Positions 7,256 through 16,762 of a stretch of DNA of 64,000 nt are shown here, piece after piece. The DNA lies in the NCBI RefSeq assembly GCF_023168405.1, contig NZ_AP025285.1:124001-188000 (forward strand). The letters run 5' to 3'. Positions within the stretch are counted from its first letter, which is position 1, and each line of letters begins with the position of its first letter. Source of the DNA: Leptogranulimonas caecicola. GTDB taxonomy: Bacteria > Actinomycetota > Coriobacteriia > Coriobacteriales > Atopobiaceae. A program made the translations under genes and the position numbers. The notes under the pieces are model-generated. The model made no database searches and was not told the DNA's origin. It worked only from the letters and a program-made list of their open reading frames with translations.

Positions 7256-9403
7256 ATGAAAACTACAACCAGTCCCCGTAGGCGCCCCGGTGCCAGCATG
7301 CGCATCGCGGCCTGGGCGCTTTCGGCGCTGTTGGTCTGGGGCCAGCTGCCCGTGGCGGCCGTCGCCCAAGCGGCCCAGCAGCCCGCCGCCAGCGTGCAGG
7401 AGGCGTCCGATGGGCAGACCGCCGACCCCGCCGCACAGGTGGCCCTCACCCTGCGGGTCATCGGCCCCGAGGGCGTGCTTTGGCTCCCGCGCACCCAGGC
7501 TCCCTTTGAGAGGGGCACCACGCTGGAAGAGGCCGTCAAGCAGATGCTGGACGGCGCAGGCATCGGCTACGACGCCTCGCTGCTCACCCTCACCCGCGAC
7601 GGCCAGAGCTATGGCTGGGACGGCAGCAACTATTGGCAGTTCTTTGTGGCAGACAAGTCCCTCGAGGTCATGCCCGGTGACTATGAGCTCACCGAGCCGG
7701 TCACCGATGCCGCTCTCTACTACTCGCCCTGGGGCGCCAGCCTGCCGGAAGCCCCGGTGGAGTGCGATCCATCCGCCCCGCACCCGGATGTGGAGGCTTT
7801 CTGGCCCGCCTGGCGGGGCCCTGCTTCTACGGGCGCCATCGCCAGGGACGCCACTCCTACCGGGGCCGGCACTTTAGCCTGGTCGCTTCGCCTGCGAGAG
7901 GCCGATGACTGGGCTACCAACGTCTCGGATCCGGTGTTTGTGGGCGGCTCGCTCTGGGTGGCCGCGGGTTCCCAGCTTCTGTGCATCGACCCTGCTTCCG
8001 GCACGGTTGACGCTCGCCTGCCCCTGGGCGCCCCCATCGATTCCATCTGCCGGATCACCTATGCCCAGGGCCTCCTTTTGGTACCGCTTTCCGGAGGTCG
8101 GCTCCAGGCGATCTCGGCTAGCGCCCACAAGACCCTCTGGGTCACTGACGCCCTGCCTGCCGACGGCACCGTTCCCCAGCAGTCGCTCTCCAGCCTCACG
8201 GTGGCAGAGGATGCGGTCTATTGGGCCACCTGCACTCCCGACGGCGTGGGCGGCTCCACAGGCGGCTACCTCTGCGCGGCCAACCTGGCCACCGGAGCCT
8301 TGCTCTCCGGCTACCCCCGGGCCAATCCCCGCGGCGCCGGCGTCTACTGGAGCGGCCCTGTGCAGGTGACTGGCCGCTCCGGCCTTATGGCCTGCGGTGA
8401 CGATGTCGGAACCCTGGAGATCTACGACGCTGCCACAGGTACTCCCAAAGGCTCCCTCAACTTGGGCGCCCCGGTACGCACGACCCCCGTGTCCCTGGGC
8501 GACGGCACCCTCGCAGTGGTTACCTCCAACGGCGTGGCCCATCGCATCTCCGTTGCGCAAGACGGCACCCCTACCCAGGCCGCCGCGTGCTCCTTTGCCA
8601 CATCTTCCACCAGCACGCCGGCTTTGGCGGGCGACACGCTGGTGGTGGGCGGTGCGGTCGCCGACGCCACCGGGTACCATGGACGCCTTGCGCTCATCGA
8701 CGTCGCGAGCTTCTCGGTAACCCGCACCGTGGACGCCACTGCTGCCGGGCCCCTTCCCGGAGCCGTCCAGGGCGCGCCGCTGGTCAGCGAGACTGCCAAC
8801 GGCACCTGGGCTTACTTCACCTGCAACGCGCTGCCCGGAGCGCTCTGCGGCTACAAGCTGGGCGACGAGCAGGCGGCCCAAATCTACCTGCCTGCCCCCG
8901 CTGACCAGCAGTATTGCCTGGCCAGCGTCATCCCTGGCCCCGACGGCGCGCTCTATTACTCCAACGACTCCGGGCTGCTCTTCAAGATCCTTGCCGATAA
9001 AACCGTCCCTCAGCAGCCGGACGGCTCCCAGGGTCCCGGCGCCTCCCAGAAGCCCGATGGTTCGCAGGGGGCTGGCGGCTCTGGGCAGCCTGGCGGAACG
9101 TCGCAGCCTGACAGCTCGGCGGCGCGTCCTGCTTCTGGCTCGACGGCAGCTGCGACGACTGCCAAGGGCGTCGGGGATGCGGGCGCTCGGAACAGCGCAA
9201 AGGCAGCTGGCGCTGACGCCGGTGCCGATGCTGATGCTGCGACTGCCGAGGTTGTCGATGCGGAAGCCCTCCTTGCCGACGGCGCTGCCGCTGCGAATGC
9301 CCCGCTGCCCTGGTGGCCCATCGCGACTATGGCGCTAGGCGCCGCGGCGCTGGTGGCGTTGGCGATGTGGAACCTGGTCGCTTCCAAGAGAAAGGCCTCT
9401 TAA
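7256..9403 (+). CDS. Surface protein: DUF4430 domain, PQQ-like propeller, C-terminal anchor
   Basis: 715 residues. A basic N-terminus and hydrophobic segment to about residue 41 form a signal peptide. Residues about 60-160 match DUF4430, the transcobalamin-like domain (G-T-T-L-E-E-A-V, Y-G-W-D-G-S-N-Y-W, P-G-D-Y-E-L). Residues about 180-590 look like a PQQ/WD-type beta-propeller (F-W-P-A-W-R-G near the start, repeated short strands). A Pro/Gly/Ser/Ala-rich linker follows, then a membrane segment near 685-705 and a basic tail (S-K-R-K-A-S), so it is held on the outer face of the membrane. RBS AAGGAG precedes the start. Control by the B12 riboswitch and the DUF4430 fold suggest a role in corrinoid capture (inference). 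Confidence 0.82.
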   Translation: MKTTTSPRRRPGASMRIAAWALSALLVWGQLPVAAVAQAAQQPAASVQEASDGQTADPAAQVALTLRVIGPEGVLWLPRTQAPFERGTTLEEAVKQMLDGAGIGYDASLLTLTRDGQSYGWDGSNYWQFFVADKSLEVMPGDYELTEPVTDAALYYSPWGASLPEAPVECDPSAPHPDVEAFWPAWRGPASTGAIARDATPTGAGTLAWSLRLREADDWATNVSDPVFVGGSLWVAAGSQLLCIDPASGTVDARLPLGAPIDSICRITYAQGLLLVPLSGGRLQAISASAHKTLWVTDALPADGTVPQQSLSSLTVAEDAVYWATCTPDGVGGSTGGYLCAANLATGALLSGYPRANPRGAGVYWSGPVQVTGRSGLMACGDDVGTLEIYDAATGTPKGSLNLGAPVRTTPVSLGDGTLAVVTSNGVAHRISVAQDGTPTQAAACSFATSSTSTPALAGDTLVVGGAVADATGYHGRLALIDVASFSVTRTVDATAAGPLPGAVQGAPLVSETANGTWAYFTCNALPGALCGYKLGDEQAAQIYLPAPADQQYCLASVIPGPDGALYYSNDSGLLFKILADKTVPQQPDGSQGPGASQKPDGSQGAGGSGQPGGTSQPDSSAARPASGSTAAATTAKGVGDAGARNSAKAAGADAGADADAATAEVVDAEALLADGAAAANAPLPWWPIATMALGAAALVALAMWNLVASKRKAS

Positions 9404-10375
9404 ATGAGTGAAAAGCCTAGGGGTGGCTCCCAAAGGGGTCATCTAAGTCATGGGTCTGCCAACATGTCCGCCAAAGCTAGCGAGGAATCCCAAGGTATGG
9501 AGGGTGCGGAGAAGCCCCAAACCGTCGATGCTGCCACGAGCGTCCGGCGCACCCGCGACAGCGCCGTGGCTCGCGCCAATACGGCTTCCGGCGCCGCGAC
9601 GCCAAAGGATCCCGCACCGGGCGCTCATGCTGCGACCCGCCGGCACCGTATTACTGCCTTCCTCGCGGTGCTCGCGATTGCGGCGGCGGGGTTCTCGGTC
9701 TGGTCGATGGGGGAGTATGTGGCAGGCCGCGACCCGCTGGCGATCTTTGCGGTCGCTCAGGAGACAGCGGCGCCTTCCTGGGATGATGCATCTTCTGATG
9801 TTGCTGGAGCTTCCGGCGACGGTGCGGCGACGGAGCCCGCCGATGTCTCGGGAGACGCTGCGGCTGCGGGATCTGACACGGCTGAAGCGCCGGCTGCCTC
9901 GGTGGAGGACGTCTCTGCCGGGCAGGCCGGCGGCTCTGGCGACTCAGAGCCGCCGGCTTCTGGGGGTACGTCCTCCTTGGCATCCGGCAGCGCCGGCGCG
10001 GGCGCGGCTGTCGGCGGGTCCTCTGGTGGATCCAGTGGTGCTGCGGGAAGTGCGGGCTCTGGCGGCAGCTCCGGCTCATCCCAGCCTGGCGACGCCTCCA
10101 CCATCGCGGTCACCCAGGTAGTGGATGGTGCGTCGCAGCGGGTCACGGTGGCGGCGGGATCCTCGGTCTACGACGTGCTGGCGGCTTCTGGCGTTCCCTT
10201 TAGCGCCAGCGGCGGGGCTTTTGGCGCCTACGTCACCGCCATCAACGGGCAGGCGGCAGGGCCCAATACGGGCTGGACCTACACGGTCAACGGGGCCCAG
10301 CCCAACGTGAGCTGCAGCTCCTATGAGGTCTCGATCGGCGACGCCATAGTGTGGGAGTTCGTGACGGTGGGCTAG
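9404..10375 (+). CDS. Membrane-anchored DUF4430 (transcobalamin-like) protein
   Basis: 323 residues, starting directly after the stop of the preceding gene, so very likely one riboswitch-controlled transcript. About 75 polar residues (cytoplasmic) precede a membrane segment near 78-98 (I-T-A-F-L-A-V-L-A-I-A-A). A long Ala/Gly/Ser/Asp-rich linker, about 110-235, spans the wall. The C-terminus (about 236-323) is a DUF4430 domain: G-S-S-V-Y-D-V-L, G-A-F-G-A-Y-V, N-T-G-W-T-Y-T-V-N-G, I-G-D-A-I-V-W-E. Together with its partner it may bind cobalamin outside the cell and pass it to a transporter that is not in this window (inference). Other DUF4430 ligands cannot be excluded. Confidence 0.82.
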   Translation: MSEKPRGGSQRGHLSHGSANMSAKASEESQGMEGAEKPQTVDAATSVRRTRDSAVARANTASGAATPKDPAPGAHAATRRHRITAFLAVLAIAAAGFSVWSMGEYVAGRDPLAIFAVAQETAAPSWDDASSDVAGASGDGAATEPADVSGDAAAAGSDTAEAPAASVEDVSAGQAGGSGDSEPPASGGTSSLASGSAGAGAAVGGSSGGSSGAAGSAGSGGSSGSSQPGDASTIAVTQVVDGASQRVTVAAGSSVYDVLAASGVPFSASGGAFGAYVTAINGQAAGPNTGWTYTVNGAQPNVSCSSYEVSIGDAIVWEFVTVG

Positions 10376-10418
10376 GGCGGCGAGGGTTGCCAGCTACATA
10401 GTTTGGCCGCCCCACCGC

Positions 10419-11105
10419 TTATCCGTGGGTGTGTGCTCCGGCGTCTCCGCCGCTCGCGCGCTTGGCGGCCTTGCGCTCCTGGCGGCGGCGTCGGAAAAAG
10501 TCGCGCAGGAGGCGGGCGCTTTTCTCGGCAAGGACGCCTGAGGTCACTGTGAACTCATGGTTGAGGCGCGGGTCGCAGCTCACGTCGTAGAGGGTGCCCA
10601 GTGCGCCGCCCTTGGGGTCGGGGGCGCCAAATACACAGCGATCGATGCGACTGTTGACCATGAGGCCGGCGCACATGAGGCAGGGCTCCAGGGTCACATA
10701 GACAGTGCAACCGCTGAGCCGCCAACGATCCAGCACGCGCGAGGCCTCTACCAGCGCGGAGAACTCGGCGTGGGCAGAAGGGTCGTGGTTGGTCTCGCGC
10801 TTATTGTGCGCCGCGGCCACCACCTGCCCGTCGCATACCACCACGGCGCCGATAGGCACCTCGCCCATCTGTGCCGCCGCCTGGGCGTGGGCGATGGCCA
10901 GCTCCATGAAGCGCTCGTCGTCGGCGCGCTGGGGATCCGCCATCGCGTACGAGCCGCCGGCGGGCTGAACGGGGAGTGGTGGGTCTGCGGCGGGCTGCAA
11001 GGCACCGGCGGGCTCCGAGCCGCCTGCGGGCTGCGATGCGCAGGCGCCCGGGGCGCTCAGAGAGCTTGAAATGTTTTCGGTGTCGGGGAGATGTGGTTGG
11101 GTCAC
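10419..11105 (-). CDS. tadA: tRNA-specific adenosine deaminase TadA with N-terminal extension
   Basis: Converts adenosine 34 to inosine in the tRNA-Arg wobble position. The deaminase core has H-A-E (zinc ligand His and catalytic Glu) and P-C-L-M-C (two zinc cysteines). I place the start at the GTG at 11105, because AAGGAG lies at ideal spacing there, while the internal ATG at 10943 has no ribosome site. This gives 228 residues, with a 54-residue extension rich in Pro/Ala/Gly (P-A-G-G-S repeats) before the core, which is longer than usual. The tail is basic. The gene lies divergent from tRNA-Ser at 11158. Confidence 0.9.
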   Translation of the reverse strand: MTQPHLPDTENISSSLSAPGACASQPAGGSEPAGALQPAADPPLPVQPAGGSYAMADPQRADDERFMELAIAHAQAAAQMGEVPIGAVVVCDGQVVAAAHNKRETNHDPSAHAEFSALVEASRVLDRWRLSGCTVYVTLEPCLMCAGLMVNSRIDRCVFGAPDPKGGALGTLYDVSCDPRLNHEFTVTSGVLAEKSARLLRDFFRRRRQERKAAKRASGGDAGAHTHG

Positions 11106-11157
11106 GGCGCTCCTTGATAAAAACGAGCCATGTTTTGGGGTAGGATAACAATCCTGA

Positions 11158-11247
11158 GGGGAGATGGCAGAGCGGCCGAATGCGGCGGTCTTGAAAACCG
11201 TTGGGCGCTTGCGCGTCCCGAGGGTTCGAATCCCTCTCTCCCCGCCA
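11158..11247 (+). tRNA. tRNA-Ser (anticodon UGA)
   Basis: Acceptor stem GGGGAGA pairs with TCTCCCC at 11237-11243; discriminator G and encoded CCA follow. The anticodon loop CTTGAAA (stem GCGGT/ACCGT) gives anticodon TGA. A long variable arm (GGGCGCTTGCGCGTCC region) and the T-loop GGTTCGAATCC fit a class II serine tRNA. Confidence 0.97.
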
Positions 11248-11405
11248 GTTGTGTCCTCGTCTGCTGCGGTGTCCCAAGGATGCCGCAGCAGCTTTATTGG
11301 CCGAGGCGTTTCTCGGCAAAGAGGGCGCGGATGCCTGGGCTTCATGCCTTGTGACCTCGCGTCTTCGTGCCGTGCGCCCAGGCCAGCCGCTCCCAAGGAG
11401 GGAAC

Positions 11406-11966
11406 ATGGGTCCGTTTGGTATCGCTTTGATCTTTATTGTAATCGCCGTGGTGGTTGTGGTGGCGTGCATCATGCTTTACAACGGCATCGTGCAAAAGCG
11501 CAACCGCGTGGATAACGCCTGGCAAAACATCGACGCCAACCTGCAGCGCCGCAACGACCTCATCCCCAACCTGGTGGAGACCGTCCAGGGTTACACCTCC
11601 CATGAGTCCAGCACGCTCCAGGCCGTCACCGAGGCCCGCGCCGCCGTCTCTGCAGCTCAAACCCCGCAGCAAACCATGGAAGCCTCCGATCAGCTCTCCG
11701 GCGCCCTCCGCCAGCTGTTTGCCGTGGCCGAGGCCTATCCCGATCTCAAGGCTTCCGCCAACTTCGAGGAGCTTCAGCAGCAGCTCGCCGACACCGAGAA
11801 CCGCATCGTCTACGCCCGCCAGTCCTACAACGACTGCGTCTATATCTACAACAACGCCATCCAGACCTTCCCCGGCAACCTGCTGGCCGGCATGGGCAAC
11901 TTTAGTGCCATGGACGGCTTCGAGGCTTCAAACGACGCTCGCACCGCTCCCAAGGTAAAGTTCTAG
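11406..11966 (+). CDS. lemA: LemA family protein
   Basis: 186 residues. A single N-terminal membrane segment (about residues 4-26, I-A-L-I-F-I-V-I-A-V-V-V) is followed by the LemA signature (Y-N-G-I-V-Q-K-R-N-R-V-D-N-A-W, then D-L-I-P-N-L-V-E-T-V) and a helical domain. The extracellular/cytoplasmic role of LemA proteins is not settled. Start ATG at 11406 follows AAGGAGG; upstream in-frame codons overlap the region after the tRNA. A strong terminator follows at 12069, so this is a single-gene unit. Confidence 0.92.
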   Translation: MGPFGIALIFIVIAVVVVVACIMLYNGIVQKRNRVDNAWQNIDANLQRRNDLIPNLVETVQGYTSHESSTLQAVTEARAAVSAAQTPQQTMEASDQLSGALRQLFAVAEAYPDLKASANFEELQQQLADTENRIVYARQSYNDCVYIYNNAIQTFPGNLLAGMGNFSAMDGFEASNDARTAPKVKF

Positions 11967-12068
11967 CTCACCTCGCCGCGCAGCCACCTCGCGCGTCCCG
12001 CCGCGTCTCACGATCTCGCTGCGCCTCGCAACTCTGCCACGCTCCACGGCACTCTTGCCGAGAAACCC

Positions 12069-12111
12069 GCCGGCCTCCCCGCGTCTTGCGACGCGGGGAG
12101 GCCGGCTTTTT
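12069..12111 (+). terminator. Rho-independent terminator after lemA
   Basis: Perfect 17-bp GC-rich stem (12069-12085 with 12090-12106, loop TTGC) followed by five T. A TGCCGAGAA copy (12056-12064) sits immediately upstream. Confidence 0.95.
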
Positions 12112-12176
12112 GGTGAGCTGGGGCATGAGGGGTGGCTCGCAGCTCTAGGGCGTTGGGCTTCTCGGCAGCCCCTTGG

Positions 12177-12230
12177 CCACACCCCTTGGCGCGAAGCCCG
12201 ATTCCACACCCCTTGGCGCGAAGCCCGATT
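12177..12230. repeat. 27-bp tandem repeat, two perfect copies
   Basis: Copies at 12177-12203 and 12204-12230 are identical and directly adjacent (begins CCACACCCCTTGGCGCG). It lies between the lemA terminator and word array D. No function is visible. Confidence 0.9.
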
Positions 12231-12284
12231 TCGCTTGAACTGTCTTGGCTCGCCATTTGGACGCAATGTCCGGAGCCATCCAGC

Positions 12285-12398
12285 TTCACTACGTGAATTC
12301 ACGTAGTGAACGGCTCCTGCAACCTGGGGTTTTATTATTTGCTACGTGAATTCACGGAGCAAACGGCCGATTTTGGCCCCAAAATCCACGTAGTGAAT
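12285..12398. repeat. Intergenic word array D (CTACGTGAA palindromes) with ACCTGGGGTTTTAT core
   Basis: A perfect 26-bp palindrome spans 12285-12310, centred on GAATTC, with CTACGTGAA and its complement as arms. A second near-perfect palindrome lies at 12341-12360 (one mismatched pair) and a half-site CACGTAGTGAA at 12388-12398. Between the first two is ACCTGGGGTTTTAT (12322-12335), found identically in array F1. ATTTTGGCCCCAAAAT (12370-12385), nearly palindromic, precedes the last half-site. Confidence 0.85.
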
Positions 12399-12450
12399 TT
12401 TGGGATGGGCGCTGCGGCTCGGGCGCCATGCCAACGGGCGTCGCGTCTCG

Positions 12451-12978
12451 CTACTCGCTCTCCTCCAGCAGCTCGAAGCGGAACTGACCGTCCTCGTAGA
12501 TGCCATAGGAGTGGGAGCCGTCCTTGGGGATGGAGACGCTGCCGGGGTTGAAGAGGGTGATGCCCTCGGGGGTCTCGGCCAGCTGCTTGACGTGGGTGTG
12601 GCCGTAGAGGAAGGCGGAGCCGGGGGCGAGAGGCGGAAGCAAGTCGGGGTTCCACAGGTGCCCGTGGGTGAGCCAGAGGGTGCGGCCGGACTCGTCGACG
12701 AGCTGGGAATAGTCGCCCATGCAGGGAAAATCCAGCACCATTTGGTCCACCTCGGCCTCGCAGTTGCCGCGCACGCAGGTGATGGAAGAAGCCAGCCCGT
12801 TGAGCATGGGGATGACCTGCTTGGGAGCATAGCCGCGAGGCAGGTCGTTGCGGGGGCCGTGGTAGAGGAGATCGCCCAGGAGGATGATCTTGTCGGGCTG
12901 TTGGGCGTCGACAGCCTCCATAAGGCGCTCGCACCAATAGGCAGATCCATGGATGTCGCTAGCAATGAGATACTTCAT
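12451..12978 (-). CDS. yfcE: YfcE-type metallophosphoesterase
   Basis: 175 residues, short calcineurin-like phosphoesterase. Metal-binding motifs are visible: S-D-I-H-G near residues 7-11, G-D-L-L-Y-H-G near 35, G-N-C-E near 73, T-H-G-H near 104 and G-H-T-H near 125. Family members hydrolyse phosphodiesters in the cytoplasm with Mn or Zn; the physiological substrate is unknown. The start at 12978 (M-K-Y-L-I-A-S-D) is chosen because the fold begins at once and AAGGGTGG lies upstream; longer frames would add a non-homologous leader. Single gene. Confidence 0.88.
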   Translation of the reverse strand: MKYLIASDIHGSAYWCERLMEAVDAQQPDKIILLGDLLYHGPRNDLPRGYAPKQVIPMLNGLASSITCVRGNCEAEVDQMVLDFPCMGDYSQLVDESGRTLWLTHGHLWNPDLLPPLAPGSAFLYGHTHVKQLAETPEGITLFNPGSVSIPKDGSHSYGIYEDGQFRFELLEESE

Positions 12979-13119
12979 AAGAAAAGCCACCCTTCCCGAG
13001 GACCTTTGGCCTGGCGGCAAGACCGCGCGTGTAGCGGCGAGTCTGCGCGCCAGGGCCTGTGCTTTTGAAAGGTAGCTTACTGGTTTTAGCGATGATATGC
13101 CGGGCGAATCGCCCGATGC

Positions 13120-13662
13120 TTACTCCTGGTAGTCGCTGGGATCCGAGATATCGGCCTCCTCCACCTTGGCTTCCTGGGCCTCTTTGGCAGCGGCCTCGTC
13201 GGCCTGATCGGCCATGTGCGCCATCTCTTGGTTAGGGGCGTCTTCTGTGGCGGCGGCCACTTTGTCCTCAGCGGCCTGATCTTCCAGCTTCTCCTGGAAC
13301 TTCACGTAGCGGCGCATGCGCAGCCAGCCGGCGAAAGAAAGGAGGCAAGGAACGATCAGGAAACCCCAGTAGCCAGGGAAGAACACGATGGCCAGCAAGT
13401 AGGCCACGCCGGCGACCAAATCCCAGCCAGCGCGCTTTTGAGCCAATGCCAGCGCCGAGAACACGATGCCCACAGCCAGTGCCAAGAAATGCGGGGTCAA
13501 AAGCCCCAGCGCCATGCCTACCAGGGCGTCGCCGGTGACAGCCAGCCCTCCCCAGTAGACGATGCAGTAGATGGCATAGACTGCGGCGCACGCCAGCGCG
13601 ATGATGGTAAGCAGCCAGCGATAGCACATATCATTGATGCGAGCGCGTTTTTGGTTGTCCAT
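13120..13662 (-). CDS. Membrane protein with acidic C-terminal tail
   Basis: 180 residues; start at 13662 follows GGAAGGGA. Hydrophobic segments lie near residues 16-36, 44-80 (probably two) and 86-112, giving about four membrane helices. A basic patch (R-M-R-R-Y) follows, and the last 60 residues are Ala/Glu/Asp-rich and probably a coiled, cytoplasmic tail. I do not recognise a family. A general resemblance to the 122-residue protein at 26614 (small four-helix protein with a tryptophan-rich last helix) is noted, but I cannot confirm homology by eye. Confidence 0.7.
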   Translation of the reverse strand: MDNQKRARINDMCYRWLLTIIALACAAVYAIYCIVYWGGLAVTGDALVGMALGLLTPHFLALAVGIVFSALALAQKRAGWDLVAGVAYLLAIVFFPGYWGFLIVPCLLSFAGWLRMRRYVKFQEKLEDQAAEDKVAAATEDAPNQEMAHMADQADEAAAKEAQEAKVEEADISDPSDYQE

Positions 13663-14419
13663 AGTGGGTCCCTTCCTCACGAAGCTGAGCAAAAGCCACA
13701 GGCGTTAGGTATCAGCTGGCATCTGTGCCCAATCCGGCTACCTACGGGCTTTGCCCATCGACGAGTTTTCCCATACCCAATTCTCATACCCATAAAGATC
13801 TTGGGGAGGAAGGGTGGCGTTTCTGGCCAGGGCTGTCATACGAGTGGCTTATTGCGGACTGTCACTCCCAGCGAGCGTGAAGGGAGATGACGCACCCCGG
13901 TACGCCCGGCGCCGTTATCATGGCGAGGCGCTCATGGGGGGAGTGCCGACAGCGCGACTGTGCTCGCTGAAAGCGACTCCCAGGTTGAGGGCTCAGTCCC
14001 TCAGGAAAGATGCTACATTAGTAACATTAAAACGCATCTAATAAAGCAAATGACTACTTACTCTGCAAAATAATGAAGCTAAAGTAGATAGTTTTCAGAG
14101 GGATAAATATCCTTCTCAGGGCAGCAAAACACCCTTTTCAGAGAGGCAAGCATCCTTCAATCTCCCGGCCAACCTCTTGATCTCTCGGATGCGTTGCCTT
14201 GGTAACTCCTCCATCGCCCGGGTGCCTCTAGTCTCCTGTCGTCCATCGCACCGGCATCCTTCATGCCGTGAACACCCGCACAACTCCGCAAGCGCCTACA
14301 ATAAACGCCGAGAAGCCCTTACCGCCGCTACCTGAATGCGTGTCTTGGGCGCCAGGCTCGTCCAGCTGCCCAGCAGGCGCACGCCTGGCATGCCCGCAAC
14401 CAGAAAGGTGTTCCTAGCC
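13663..14419. other. Long gene-free region before asnS
   Basis: About 750 bp without a supported gene. It holds a small hairpin (GAGGG-CTCAGT-CCCTC near 13987) and a low-GC stretch (14010-14160) with near-repeats: TTTTCAGAG twice (14092 and 14134) and ATCCTTC three times (near 14108, 14151 and 14258). TACAAT at 14297-14302 could be a -10 box for asnS, but I see no convincing -35. No T-box hallmark (the AGGGTGG-type motif) is present. Confidence 0.5.
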
Positions 14420-15823
<1,404 letters not shown>

Positions 15824-16010
15824 GCTCAAGGGGCATATTGCAACTTTTGCGTGCACGGAAGCCACTCGAAGCGCCCCTATTCGTCCTTGGCAGGATGGCC
15901 GGGCTTCTCGGCACCTTGGGCGCGTCAGCCGCCGACCCAACCATTAGGAGTCTCTGAATCGCTCGAGGCGGCACGGGAAGATACCTCGAAACCAACGAGA
16001 GGATCTTTTC

Positions 16011-16670
16011 GTGCTGCCTTTTTTGCTGCTGATCGCAGGCGTGCTCTATGTGATAGGCGAGTCCTTTGCCTTCAAGCCCATGTCTCGGCTTGCGCAGGTG
16101 GGCATCCCCACCTATTCCATGGTCATGGCGTTGGTGACGCTGGTACGCGATCCCTCGCAGCTGCCTTGGCTGGCCGTCGTGGCGCCGGTAGGGGTACTTA
16201 TCGGTTGGCTGCAGACCACCCATGTGCAGGTGCGGCTCACCGGAGTTGCCGACAAACACCGCCGTCGCACGGTGGAAGTGCGCCGCGGCTGGACCTACGC
16301 GCTGGGGTGGGCGCTGGTGTTTGCGGCGGGCATCGGCTTTCACGGGGTGCTGCAAGGTGCCATGCCCTGGGATGAGATCCTGGAAGATCTAGCTAAGGAT
16401 GTGGAGCGGGATCTGTTCACGATACTGCTGTTTACCTCGGGCTTGAACTGGTATGTCTACGCGCTCTCGGGAACTGCGGGCTACACCTACGCGCTTATCC
16501 TGCGGCTCACCAACATCCACGTGGCCGAGGCGCTCCATGAGGCGCCCCGCCGTGTGCACGGAACGCTGCGCGTCGCGTACAGCCCCGTGCAGCGTCTGGT
16601 GGATTGGAGCTGGCGGCGTAGGGGAGAGGCGCTGGACAGCGATGCCGAGACCCCTGCGGAAGAGCAGTGA
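16011..16670 (+). CDS. Predicted multi-pass membrane protein
   Basis: 219 residues from a GTG at 16011 preceded by GAGAGGA. Hydrophobic segments lie near residues 2-18, 30-45, 52-67, 95-115 and 130-165, so four to six helices. A basic, charged tail (W-R-R-R-G-E-A, then acidic) is probably cytoplasmic. I do not recognise a family. It follows asnS by 187 bp on the same strand and ends at a bidirectional terminator. Confidence 0.65.
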   Translation: MLPFLLLIAGVLYVIGESFAFKPMSRLAQVGIPTYSMVMALVTLVRDPSQLPWLAVVAPVGVLIGWLQTTHVQVRLTGVADKHRRRTVEVRRGWTYALGWALVFAAGIGFHGVLQGAMPWDEILEDLAKDVERDLFTILLFTSGLNWYVYALSGTAGYTYALILRLTNIHVAEALHEAPRRVHGTLRVAYSPVQRLVDWSWRRRGEALDSDAETPAEEQ

Positions 16671-16683
16671 GATGAGAAATGAA

Positions 16684-16717
16684 AAACAGGGATAGCTTAG
16701 GGGGGCTATCCCTGTTT
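16684..16717. terminator. Bidirectional terminator
   Basis: Perfect 13-bp stem AAACAGGGATAGC (16684-16696) with its complement (16705-16717), loop of eight. A and T runs on each side let it serve both the membrane-protein gene and the convergent surface-protein gene. Confidence 0.88.
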
Positions 16718-16762
16718 AAAACAATGAAATGCTAAAGCCTGGGCCTAGAGTGCGTTATAAGC

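Noticed and set aside
13663-14419. A T-box leader upstream of asnS
   Set aside because: The conserved T-box sequence and antiterminator fold are not present.
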